Positions 16,669 through 24,287 of a stretch of DNA of 42,081 bases are shown one piece after another (within the stretch, counting starts at the first letter, position 1; each line of letters starts with the position of its first letter). The notes beneath the pieces were generated by a model. The model made no database searches. It saw only the letters and a program-made list of their open reading frames with translations, and had not been told where the DNA came from. The translations under genes were made by a program, and so were the position numbers. The stretch lies in the IMG/VR virus record IMGVR_UViG_3300044802_000011, positions 1 to 42,081 of that record; one strand, 5' to 3'. The DNA comes from a virus.

Positions 16669-17016
16669 ATGATGCACTATCAGGATATTGGCGTAGACGA
16701 ACCGATTGTCGCAGGAGAATATACGCGGATCACGGCGGACATTTATACCGATGATACTAAAACCGTGCTTGATCCGACTCTCGCAACTGGCGTGATAACG
16801 TGGACGCTCATGGGCGGTCTTGGCGATCTGGTCGTGAAGACCTCAGAAACTGAGGGAGGGATCACCGTTGACAGTCCTACTGCTGGCTCGATTATCATAG
16901 AGATATTAGAAGTAGATACTGAAGGATTCTCGCCAGGGGAATACACGCACAGGGCCGAGATTGAGATATCTAGTCACAAGAAAGGTTTATTCGAGGGCAT
17001 TTTCAGGATGGAATAA
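16669..17016 (+). CDS. BppU N-terminal-like beta protein
   Basis: A 115-aa beta-sandwich protein resembling the N-terminal domain of baseplate upper proteins: an opening DIGVDEPIVAGEYTRITADI, a central ATGVITWTLM, and a closing SPGEYTHRAEIEISSHKKG. Such domains anchor fibres to the virion. It follows the repeat fibre directly, as the related 220-aa protein at 40256 follows the shorter fibre at 37584. Two in-frame ATG codons begin the gene. Confidence 0.55.
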   Translation: MMHYQDIGVDEPIVAGEYTRITADIYTDDTKTVLDPTLATGVITWTLMGGLGDLVVKTSETEGGITVDSPTAGSIIIEILEVDTEGFSPGEYTHRAEIEISSHKKGLFEGIFRME

Positions 17017-17058
17017 GCAAACCTATAAGTTAAAAAAAAGCGTTAAGGTCAGCAGAAA

Positions 17059-17571
17059 ATGGTATTCGACGTTTATGTGGAAGATGAGGCTTGTATTGCC
17101 TCATTGATGGCACTTGCCGCCGAAGCTCCGATAATGTGCGCGGCGGGAGTAAATCTCGCTCTGGAAGAAGGAAAAGAGATGGCGGAGGCGGATATTAAGG
17201 TTGATACCGGCGCAGCTAGATCCCTCATTGATATCATTCCGGCTACGCCGACCACTATTTTTGATGCTCAGCTGCGTTCAATGGCCGACTATTCTGGCTA
17301 CATAGAAAATGTTGAAGGGGGGCCGTTCGCTAGGAGCCCAGGTTCAAGGGCGCCCCCTGCAAGCGCGTTAATGGGCTGGGCTTCGCGGCACGGCAGCACC
17401 GAAGGCTATACTGACCAACAGTTTGCATACGTTCTCGCTAGGTCGATTGGCGAGAAAGGTGTAGAGAGCAAACCATATATCGCGTATTTAGCCAAAGAAA
17501 AACTACCTGCATTGCTTGAAGCGCAGGTTACACTTGCATTAGATGAGCTGGCGGGAGTGTCGGCACTATGA
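17059..17571 (+). CDS. HK97 gp10-like neck / tail completion protein
   Basis: A 170-aa protein with the diagnostic VDTGAARSLIDII segment (residues 55-67) seen in gp10-like family members, preceded by a helix (VNLALEEGKEMAEADIKV) and followed by the Tyr-rich DYSGYIENVEGGPF. The C-terminal part has KPYIAYLAKEKLPALLEAQ, typical of the family's last helix. It likely sits at the head-tail interface. A 42-base A-rich gap precedes it, with only a weak ribosome site. The stop overlaps the next start. Confidence 0.68.
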   Translation: MVFDVYVEDEACIASLMALAAEAPIMCAAGVNLALEEGKEMAEADIKVDTGAARSLIDIIPATPTTIFDAQLRSMADYSGYIENVEGGPFARSPGSRAPPASALMGWASRHGSTEGYTDQQFAYVLARSIGEKGVESKPYIAYLAKEKLPALLEAQVTLALDELAGVSAL

Positions 17572-17975
17572 CGGCAATGCGATCTGCAGCATACGCATTG
17601 CAGGTTGCAGTTAAAGATCGCGTACAAACCTACCTCCCAACATGGCCAATATCAGAAAAGACGCAGAAGAATAAGAAACCCCCATATATTGAATTATACG
17701 ATATCTCAATGGTTTCTAGCCTGGATACTAAGACCACCAAAGCCGAGAGAATTAGGCTGACCATCAGGGTCTTTGATGAGGGTGAAAATTCAGATGCGGT
17801 CAAAGACGCTATTGATGACATTATGCAGGCGATAAGCAGTAGCAACTTGTCGCTTATTGACAATTTTATTTGCTACCTTCAAATTCACGAACGAACCGTT
17901 CCAAGTGTGCTCCAACGCGACAACAAGACGTGGATGGGGTCAACTACTTGGCAGTTCAGTATCAGGCAGGCGTGA
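17568..17975 (+). CDS. Tail terminator / tail completion protein (DUF3168-like)
   Basis: A 135-aa protein of the alpha/beta type that caps the tail tube. It has an N-terminal helix (YALQVAVKDRVQTYL), KKPPYIELYDI, a strand and helix (ERIRLTIRVFDEG then DAVKDAIDDIMQAI), and the closing MGSTTWQFSIRQA. This order fits tail terminators of the gp17 / DUF3168 kind. It overlaps the gp10-like gene by four bases (ATGA) and precedes the tail tube gene, the conserved order in siphoviruses. Confidence 0.65.
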   Translation: MTAMRSAAYALQVAVKDRVQTYLPTWPISEKTQKNKKPPYIELYDISMVSSLDTKTTKAERIRLTIRVFDEGENSDAVKDAIDDIMQAISSSNLSLIDNFICYLQIHERTVPSVLQRDNKTWMGSTTWQFSIRQA

Positions 17976-18005
17976 AGTCCTAGAACCGAAAACCGAACTA
18001 AATCA

Positions 18006-18030
18006 GTTGTTTCCTACAGGAAACAACAAA
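18006..18030 (+). promoter_or_regulatory. Palindromic element upstream of the tail tube gene (copy 2)
   Basis: GTTGTTTCCT (18006-18015) and AGGAAACAAC (18018-18027) form a 10-bp inverted repeat with a 2-base centre. The 22 bases 18009-18030 match 72-93 with one mismatch. Here the ribosome site of the next gene (AGGGGTGA at about 18033) lies outside the palindrome, so masking a ribosome site cannot be the whole explanation for the shared sequence. Confidence 0.5.
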
Positions 18031-18049
18031 CCAGGGGTGAATATAGAAC

Positions 18050-18481
18050 ATGACAGGCGAAATTCCGCTGATTGGAACGGACGTTCTGTTGCAGGTTTAT
18101 ACCGGCAGCATATACGAAACGGTCTTTGGTCAGCGTGGATGCACTTTGAACCTAAAGATGACCACTGTTGCTGTGAACTGGAAAGGTTCAGGCCGGTGGA
18201 CAAACAGAGTGCCAGGCGACCGTGATTGGTCAATGGATTTGACCGGCATGCACTGGCTCCAGAGCGACAATGCAACGTGGGAATCGACAATTATGTTTCT
18301 GAAGGACTCGTTTATTGGCTCAGAGACAGTTAACCGACTTAGACTAAAGATGCTCTTCCCAGGCGGCTACGCTGCTTCCGGCTACGGCTATATGGAGACT
18401 ATGACGCTCGATGAGCCGGTCGGTGCTGAGGCGACGCTGAAAGGGACATTTGTTGCAGACGGCGCATTAACATTCGCTTAG
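18050..18481 (+). CDS. Major tail (tube) protein
   Basis: A 143-aa beta-rich protein that would polymerise into the tail tube. The pattern GTDVLLQVYTGSIYETV, then a Trp-rich WKGSGRWTNRVPGDRDWSMD segment, then LKMLFPGGYAASGYGYM and a final GTFVADGALTFA matches small tail tube proteins of the TP901-1 type. It begins at ATG 18050, nine bases after AGGGGTGA, and follows the shared palindrome. Its place between tail terminator and chaperones supports the call. Confidence 0.72.
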   Translation: MTGEIPLIGTDVLLQVYTGSIYETVFGQRGCTLNLKMTTVAVNWKGSGRWTNRVPGDRDWSMDLTGMHWLQSDNATWESTIMFLKDSFIGSETVNRLRLKMLFPGGYAASGYGYMETMTLDEPVGAEATLKGTFVADGALTFA

Positions 18482-18497
18482 GCGGGGGTGACAGGAA

Positions 18498-18848
18498 ATG
18501 GCGGTTATAACGCCTATAACTCCGACCCAGATCACTAGCGCCGGTGTCCAGCAGACTCTAGCAGCGGCTACCGCTTGCGGTGACAAGTTTAAACCACAGG
18601 CAAACCACGACTTTATCGTAGTCAAGAATGGCTCTTCAGCAGCAATCACCGTAACCATCCCCAACCAGGCAGGAGGCGACGACCTTGTGGTCACTGTCGC
18701 AAAGCTGGCAGATGGGGCGGACAGCAACAAAACTATCGCTTTCGATTCGGCGTATCCCATCACAGATTACATTGACAGCGATGGCTACGTGAACATCGGC
18801 TACAGTCTGGCTACTACAATAACAGTCGGAGTATTTAGAGCGAATTAA
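18498..18848 (+). CDS. Small beta structural protein A
   Basis: A 116-aa beta-rich protein (AVITPITPTQITSAGVQQ at the start; NHDFIVVKNGSSAAITVTIP; final GYVNIGYSLATTITVGVFRAN). It shares the order of strands and the closing pattern with the next protein at 18863, so the two look like paralogs. It directly follows the tail tube gene, so a tail-tube decoration or minor tube protein is plausible. GGTGACAGGA precedes the ATG. Confidence 0.5.
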   Translation: MAVITPITPTQITSAGVQQTLAAATACGDKFKPQANHDFIVVKNGSSAAITVTIPNQAGGDDLVVTVAKLADGADSNKTIAFDSAYPITDYIDSDGYVNIGYSLATTITVGVFRAN

Positions 18849-18862
18849 AAGAGGAGGTTAAG

Positions 18863-19261
18863 ATGACTTCAGTTGATACAAGAGTCCCCACAAAAATAGT
18901 GGCGACTGGGATCGACCAAGATACATACATCACACAGCCAAGCTATTCTACCGTTCAGTTTGCACCCAATGGAAACAAGAATCTAATTGTGATTTCTTGC
19001 TCCAGTGGCACGGCTGTCGTGACGGCAAATGCAGTAACGGCGTGCAACATGCCGCTTGCGTGCTATCAAGGCTCCGTAGCGGGGAAACCTAACGACCACG
19101 GCTTGCACAACTTTGTGATGAGCGTGGATTCTGGAGCTACCAGTCCAGAAACGTTCGTGCTTCCGTATGTTGACCACTACACCGATGACACCGGATTGGT
19201 GACATTGACGGTGAGCTCAACACTGGGTAACATGAAGATCGGCATATTCGAGATGCCTTAA
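18863..19261 (+). CDS. Small beta structural protein B (paralog of A)
   Basis: A 132-aa protein with FAPNGNKNLIVISCSSGTAVV and a final TLGNMKIGIFEMP aligned in layout with protein A (FKPQANHDFIVVKNGSSAAIT, TTITVGVFRAN). It carries a few cysteines (ISCSSG, ACNMPLACYQG) absent or fewer in A. The start has a strong AGAGGAGG site. The pair probably forms a repeated decoration along the tail tube, but this is inference from position. Confidence 0.5.
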   Translation: MTSVDTRVPTKIVATGIDQDTYITQPSYSTVQFAPNGNKNLIVISCSSGTAVVTANAVTACNMPLACYQGSVAGKPNDHGLHNFVMSVDSGATSPETFVLPYVDHYTDDTGLVTLTVSSTLGNMKIGIFEMP

Positions 19262-19274
19262 ACGGTGAGGGTGT

Positions 19275-19766
19275 ATGCCAGCACGAAAGGCAGGGAGCGG
19301 GACAGACGGGCTTAGAAAATCGAGAGGAGGAAAAGTTATGAAGGGGGCAGGACCGGATACGTCAATTCCCGTGAATTTTAAAGACGGGGAACGGCGTATC
19401 GACTTTAAAATGGGCGCAATAGAAGCGATAGAAAGTAGCTATCCGGACCCAGATACCGGCAACCCAACCACACCGATATCAGTTATTCTCAGGTGGCAGA
19501 AAGGTGGCTTCGGGATGTCATGGTCACAGCTCAAGGTTTTCCTATGGGCGGGGCTTCTTTGGGAAACGCCTCACTTACGAAAGGATGAGCTTAATGACAT
19601 GATGGAACTTAAAAAGGTCAAGTACTATTCAGATCAAGTCGATGAAGCCCTAAAACTGGCGTTCGGAATTTCAGATGAAGATATTGCCAACGCGCAAGCA
19701 GCTGCAGATGACCAGAAAGCGCAAGAGGCAGTAGAAAAAAATGGAGCCTTGACTGGCGAGAGTTAA
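19275..19766 (+). CDS. Tail assembly chaperone, G-type (0-frame product)
   Basis: A 163-aa protein equivalent to lambda gpG: a beta start (TSIPVNFKDGERRIDFKMGAIEAIE) followed by helices (WSQLKVFLWAGLLW, LKLAFGISDEDI). It binds the tape measure during tail assembly. Near its end the codons GAA AAA AAT contain a run of seven A (19735-19741), where a -1 slip would join the downstream frame. A second in-frame ATG at 19338 has a very strong AGGAGG site seven bases upstream and may be the true start; the upstream start keeps normal gene spacing. Confidence 0.72.
   Translation: MPARKAGSGTDGLRKSRGGKVMKGAGPDTSIPVNFKDGERRIDFKMGAIEAIESSYPDPDTGNPTTPISVILRWQKGGFGMSWSQLKVFLWAGLLWETPHLRKDELNDMMELKKVKYYSDQVDEALKLAFGISDEDIANAQAAADDQKAQEAVEKNGALTGES
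19735..19741 (+). promoter_or_regulatory. Slippery heptamer for -1 frameshift (G to GT chaperone)
   Basis: Seven A bases read in the zero frame as A AAA AAT (the GAA AAA AAT codons). A -1 slip moves the ribosome into the frame that stays open through to 20194. No stop occurs in that frame between the slip site and the next gene, and the bridging peptide (KWSLDWRELKNQAYGFLNL) is sensible coding sequence. Confidence 0.75.
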
Positions 19767-20194
19767 AAAATCAGGCATACGGGTTCTTAAATTTACGTCC
19801 CCGCGAGTTTTGGTGGGAGTACACCTTGGTTGAGATAACCGAGATGCTGCAAGCCCATTATGAATGGGAAGAGCGACTTGGTGATATAATTGCGTACGGC
19901 ACAAATGTAGGTTTCACTGGCAAGAAACCGAAGCGCAGAACAGATTCTACTACCAAGAGATCAGTGGAGTCCGACCGGCAGCATCTTCTGAAGATGATGC
20001 GTGGCGACGCTGACCCTGAGCCAGTGGAGCTGACTCCTGAGCTTGTCGAGACTGTTTTTGCCAATGAGGTTAAAGGTGCAAAGCGAGTTGACATCCTACC
20101 CCCTCAAACAGAGCCAGATCAAGATGTAGCGGCTGATGTGAGATATCTTAGGGCATTGGATCGCCTGCTCAAAGAAGAGCACAAGGAGAATTAA
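19739..20194 (+). CDS. Tail assembly chaperone T domain, made by -1 frameshift
   Basis: This frame has no convincing start of its own: the first possible start is a TTG at 19826 without a clear ribosome site. The sequence from the slip site reads WRELKNQAYGFLNLRPREFW, then EYTLVEITEMLQAHYEWEER, a pattern expected for the T part of GT-type chaperones, followed by a charged helical tail. It is best read as the C-terminal part (151 aa) of a 306-aa fusion starting at 19275, equivalent to lambda gpGT. It ends overlapping the tape measure start (TAATG), the standard location. Confidence 0.78.
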   Translation, partial: KWSLDWRELKNQAYGFLNLRPREFWWEYTLVEITEMLQAHYEWEERLGDIIAYGTNVGFTGKKPKRRTDSTTKRSVESDRQHLLKMMRGDADPEPVELTPELVETVFANEVKGAKRVDILPPQTEPDQDVAADVRYLRALDRLLKEEHKEN

Positions 20195-23100
20195 TGACTG
20201 TAGCGCCAATTATTGTACATATCTTGGGTGACACCGCTGAGCTAGAGGCTTCTCTAGCGACTGCAGGTGGCGCGATAAAAGGCTTCGGCGCGGCATTGAT
20301 GGGGATCGGGACCGGACTAACCGCCCTCCTAACCGTTCCTATAGTTGGAATTGGGGCCGCAGCTCTTTTATCAGCAAACAACGTCCAGAAAGCGTACGCT
20401 ATAATTATAGCAGGAACAGGCGCCACAGGAAGCAAACTGGATGGATTAGAGAAACAGTTTGACTCTCTTGCTGCAAGTGTGCCAAATTCATTCACCGATA
20501 CCGCTACCGTTCTCACCACGGTCAACGAGAAACTTGGCTCCATGGGTGTCAACGTCGTTGACATATCCCACAAGATTCTTGACGTGTCGAGGATGACCGG
20601 CGAGAGCGCTACGACTCTTTCTTCTGATTTTACTGCTGCAATATATCAGTGGAAGGATCAGATCAAGAATGTAGACGACTTCATGAACGAGGTGTACTCC
20701 ACCGCGCAGGAAGCTCGCGTTCCCGTCACCACTATCCTAACCGACCTTGATCGCTATGGCCCAGTGATTCGTTCGGCAAACATTCCATTACAAACCGCAA
20801 TTCCAATTATCGGGGAGATTGAGGCTAAAGGCGAAGACGCCACAAGGACTTTCCAGGGCATGGCCTATGCGTGGGCAAACACGGCCAAGATGATTGCCTC
20901 TCCGTCAAAAACCACGCAGGCTACCGTTGACGCTATCACGGAGTCCGCTGCAAAAGCGGGCATTCAACTTACGAGCACCGGCAACGACTTACAAGCGGTT
21001 TTCTATGGTATAAAGAGCGGTATAATCACCGATGCTGAAGCCGCTAACATATTCGGGCCGAGGTTCGCTGATAACATAGACTCGATGATACGGGACGGCA
21101 CGATCTCCGGCGAAGACTTCATCAAGATGACGTCGGGGATGTCGATGAATATTGATGACGTAGGACATCGCACGATCACATTCGCTCAGTCGCTTGATAT
21201 TGTCAGGAATGCGTTTGAAATTGCCATAGACCCACTCGGCGCGAAGATGATCGCAGTCTTCCAGCAGATGCTGCCAGCGGTTATGGGTGCTATTGGGGTT
21301 CTCGGACGACTGATGGATGTATTTGCAGGCTTGCCGCTGCCTGTGGCTGACGTTGTGATGGCCATCGCAGCCTTCGCGGCAGGAATTGGCCCTGTCCTCG
21401 TAGGCACAAGCGCCCTTATATCCGCCGTTGGAAACATTGTTAACGGGTTTTCAAGGCTCATAAATATAGCCTCTACTGGGGCCAGCGCACTTAGTAACTT
21501 CTTTAGCGCCGGTTCTGCGACGACAGCAACAGCGTCAATTGTTGCCGAGACGGGGGCTATAGATGACGAAACCGTCGCTGCTTCAGCATGCGCAGTGTCA
21601 GAGGGGGAGCTGGCCATTCAAAGGGAAGCGGCAACAGCGGCTGTAGTTGAGGCGACTTCAGCAACTATCGCAGAAACCGTAGCCGAAGATGACCTTACTG
21701 CCTCGATTGTCGCAAATGCACTTTCAGATGAGACATTAATCGGAAGCAATACTGTTTTAGCGGGGAGTGCCGATTTAGCGGGCGCCTCGTTAATTACCGA
21801 AGGCGCTGCAGCCGATGAAGCGGCACTATCCGAAGATGCTTTAGCGGTCAGCGCAGGAGTAGCTGATGTAGCTGTAGGAACTGGTCTTGTAGGCGCATTG
21901 GTTAGTCTCTTAGTCACGTTAGGAACCATCGCAGCGGTATTGGCGCCCATCGTGCTTCTCATTGGCACCCTCGCTGCAGGTTTCATTATGGCCTATGAAA
22001 CCTCTTCTACGCTCCGTGATACCATTGCGACCGTAGGTGGCGTATTCGTAACCTTTGGCGGCCAACTGATGGAGGGCATCGGCCTCATTATTCACGGAGA
22101 CTACAAATCAGGTTTCGCAGATTTCCAGAAGGCGTTTACTGACCTGTGGAAAGGGCTTGTGGTAATTGATTGGGACCACATCGGTGAACAGATTGACACC
22201 GAGATAAAGGACGGCATTGCAAACCACAAGGGCGAGATTATGCACGCCCTTGATGGCTTCGAGGCAGAGGCAATTAAGTTCTTCCAGGGTGTTAACTGGG
22301 AGTCAGTCGGCACGGTCGTCGGGCAGGCGTTAGGTACGATGCTTGCCATCGCACTCAACGGTGCCATGACTGCGCTCGGTAGCGCTGCCCAGGGACCAGG
22401 CCAAGTCACCGCTCCACCAGGCTTTACGCAGACCGTAAGTCCCTCCGATGTAACCGCTCAAAACCTCAAGCTAGCGCAAGGAACCTCTGGGCTTGCATAT
22501 AACGCCCAGGGGCAACTAACTGGCGCGATGCAGACGACAGACATGACGACCCAACTTGAGCAGGTTGGCGAGGCTGCTGCAGGCGCCTTCGTAAGAGGTT
22601 TCGAGAAGGGCTTTACGGATGGGCTAAAGAAAGTTAGGTGGGGCGACCTGCTCTGGGGCATTATTAACACCGACTTGTCAACGGGTCAGCAAACCCAATG
22701 GGGCTTCGATCCAGGCAACAGCCCTCTTAAACATTGGATTGACGACATTGGCAGCTGGTGGGATCACATCAACTGGGGGCAGATATTCAACTTCAATAAC
22801 ATTCAGTCCGCCCTTACGAGTGGCTTAGCCGGTCTTGCGAGTGGGGTGGGACACTTATTTGACCCGATAATGACGCCCATCAACAACTTCGTTAGTTGGT
22901 GGAACGGCTTGCACTTCGGGCCGATAGCACTTCCTCAGATCACTTTGCCTGATTTGAACCCGATACACATCCTCGAGGAAGCCCTGCACGCGATCACCAA
23001 TATCCCAAACGATGTTATCGACCTCACTGTTAACCTTGGTGGCGTTGCCATATCAGTTTTACAGGAGTTGCAAGGTATCCTTGATTGGATTGTTCGTCAT

Positions 23101-24270
23101 TTCAGCACGCACGAAATAGAGCTGGATATTAAGATCCCTGGCATGGATATGTTGGAGAAGGTCTATGGCGATTTGATGTATATCGTCAACCACTCCGCAA
23201 TAGTAACCACACTCAAGACAGAAGCGGACTCCCTTATTACGAAATGGAATGATCTCGGCATCAGTGGTAAGTTTGGACCGTGGAGCATTGGCGGCGAAAC
23301 CATACCTTCAGTAGGCTGGGGCGGCTTTGACATACCTTCTGTTGGCTGGCCAGGATTTGACATCCCATCAGTTGGGTGGGGCGGCTTCACGATTCCTCCT
23401 GTTGGGTGGGGCGGCTTCACGATTCCTCCTGTTGGATGGGACGGCTTTACGATTCCTTCTGTAGGTTGGAATGGTTATAACTGGGGCGGTTACGATTGGC
23501 CTGGATTTCATGGAGGGGGTGGTTCCGTTGGAGGCGGTTCCATTGGAGGCGGTTCTTGGACGGTTGGGCCATATACCGCAGGATTTACGCTTGCGGGACA
23601 GAACCTAAGTGCAACCGTTGGTCCTTGGACTTGGGATCTTCCTTCCGTCCCAGTTCCAACAATCCCAATTCCGAACATTGATATAGGCGGCTTTGATGTT
23701 GGAGCGATTAATATAGGCGGTTTCCAGACCGGCACGCACCAAGTTCAAGGGTGGAACACCGGCACGCACCAAGTTCAAGGGTGGAACACCGGCACGCACC
23801 AAGTTCAAGGGTGGTCAACTGGCGATCATCCTGTTAAAGGGTGGTCAACTGGCGAACACCACGTTCAAGGGTGGAACACCGGCGAGCATACTGTTCCGAA
23901 GGTCGTCGTAGAAGAAGATTATTCGTGGAAGGCTCCGCAAATACCTCTGCTCGCTGGAGGCGCTATCATAGGCGCAAGACGCGGCGGCGTTCCAGTACTT
24001 GCAGCCGAAGCGGGGAAACCAGAGCTATTCATCCCGTGGGATCGTGTAGGTGAGGACTGGGGCAACCTACTCAGCACGCTTCCGAGGTTGGCCGGAGGTG
24101 CTATAGTTGGGGCAATGTCTCCGCCGTATATATCTGGCGGCGGGACTGGCACTGCACAACGCGAAGAAAGAATTGTGAATTATCAAGTAAACGTCACGGC
24201 TGACGGCGAGCAGATACAGCGCGAGGTTTTCGCTGCAATTCGTCAGCTTGAGGATTTCCATCATCTTTAG
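20194..24270 (+). CDS. Tape measure protein
   Basis: Sets tail length and is threaded inside the tube; 1358 aa, which would predict a fairly long tail. The N-terminal 300 residues match TP901-like tape measures (AAALLSANNVQKAYAIIIAG, DSLAASVPNSFTDTA, VVDISHKILDVSRMTG). Residues about 360-430 and 560-600 hold hydrophobic, possibly membrane-active segments, with a long Ala-rich helical stretch between. From about residue 1037 the protein changes character: six decapeptide units IPSVGWGGFx, a Gly-rich linker, then five copies of GTHQVQGWNT-type decapeptides, before a C-terminal domain with PVLAAEAGKPELFIPWD. It follows the chaperone frame directly. Confidence 0.85.
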   Translation: MTVAPIIVHILGDTAELEASLATAGGAIKGFGAALMGIGTGLTALLTVPIVGIGAAALLSANNVQKAYAIIIAGTGATGSKLDGLEKQFDSLAASVPNSFTDTATVLTTVNEKLGSMGVNVVDISHKILDVSRMTGESATTLSSDFTAAIYQWKDQIKNVDDFMNEVYSTAQEARVPVTTILTDLDRYGPVIRSANIPLQTAIPIIGEIEAKGEDATRTFQGMAYAWANTAKMIASPSKTTQATVDAITESAAKAGIQLTSTGNDLQAVFYGIKSGIITDAEAANIFGPRFADNIDSMIRDGTISGEDFIKMTSGMSMNIDDVGHRTITFAQSLDIVRNAFEIAIDPLGAKMIAVFQQMLPAVMGAIGVLGRLMDVFAGLPLPVADVVMAIAAFAAGIGPVLVGTSALISAVGNIVNGFSRLINIASTGASALSNFFSAGSATTATASIVAETGAIDDETVAASACAVSEGELAIQREAATAAVVEATSATIAETVAEDDLTASIVANALSDETLIGSNTVLAGSADLAGASLITEGAAADEAALSEDALAVSAGVADVAVGTGLVGALVSLLVTLGTIAAVLAPIVLLIGTLAAGFIMAYETSSTLRDTIATVGGVFVTFGGQLMEGIGLIIHGDYKSGFADFQKAFTDLWKGLVVIDWDHIGEQIDTEIKDGIANHKGEIMHALDGFEAEAIKFFQGVNWESVGTVVGQALGTMLAIALNGAMTALGSAAQGPGQVTAPPGFTQTVSPSDVTAQNLKLAQGTSGLAYNAQGQLTGAMQTTDMTTQLEQVGEAAAGAFVRGFEKGFTDGLKKVRWGDLLWGIINTDLSTGQQTQWGFDPGNSPLKHWIDDIGSWWDHINWGQIFNFNNIQSALTSGLAGLASGVGHLFDPIMTPINNFVSWWNGLHFGPIALPQITLPDLNPIHILEEALHAITNIPNDVIDLTVNLGGVAISVLQELQGILDWIVRHFSTHEIELDIKIPGMDMLEKVYGDLMYIVNHSAIVTTLKTEADSLITKWNDLGISGKFGPWSIGGETIPSVGWGGFDIPSVGWPGFDIPSVGWGGFTIPPVGWGGFTIPPVGWDGFTIPSVGWNGYNWGGYDWPGFHGGGGSVGGGSIGGGSWTVGPYTAGFTLAGQNLSATVGPWTWDLPSVPVPTIPIPNIDIGGFDVGAINIGGFQTGTHQVQGWNTGTHQVQGWNTGTHQVQGWSTGDHPVKGWSTGEHHVQGWNTGEHTVPKVVVEEDYSWKAPQIPLLAGGAIIGARRGGVPVLAAEAGKPELFIPWDRVGEDWGNLLSTLPRLAGGAIVGAMSPPYISGGGTGTAQREERIVNYQVNVTADGEQIQREVFAAIRQLEDFHHL
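23302..23481 (+). repeat. Six 30-bp coding repeats (IPSVGWGGF type)
   Basis: Six contiguous 30-base units in the tape measure gene encode IPSVGWGGFD, IPSVGWPGFD, IPSVGWGGFT, IPPVGWGGFT, IPPVGWDGFT and IPSVGWNGYN. The Trp-Gly pattern would suit a stiff, exposed or membrane-interacting spacer. Units 3-5 are nearly identical at the DNA level, suggesting recent tandem duplication. Confidence 0.85.
23731..23890 (+). repeat. Five 30-bp coding repeats (GTHQVQGWNT type)
   Basis: Units begin at 23731, 23761, 23791, 23821 and 23851, followed by a partial sixth. The first two are identical at all 30 bases and the third differs only at the end, so the array is recent. The encoded decapeptide is G-(T/D/E)-H-x-V-x-G-W-(N/S)-T, putting a His and a Trp in every unit. 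Confidence 0.85.
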
Positions 24271-24287
24271 GACAGTAGAGGAAAAAC

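Noticed and set aside
72-18030. Phage attachment sites bounding an element
   Set aside because: The repeated palindrome lies within a continuous structural gene order, with no integrase nearby, and both copies sit immediately upstream of genes, so a regulatory role is more likely.
19826-20194. Independent gene starting at TTG 19826
   Set aside because: No clear ribosome site, and the frame is open upstream to the slip site with sensible coding sequence. It is better read as the frameshifted part of the tail chaperone.
23731-23890. CRISPR array
   Set aside because: Repeats are contiguous with no spacers, stay in frame with the tape measure gene and encode a regular decapeptide.
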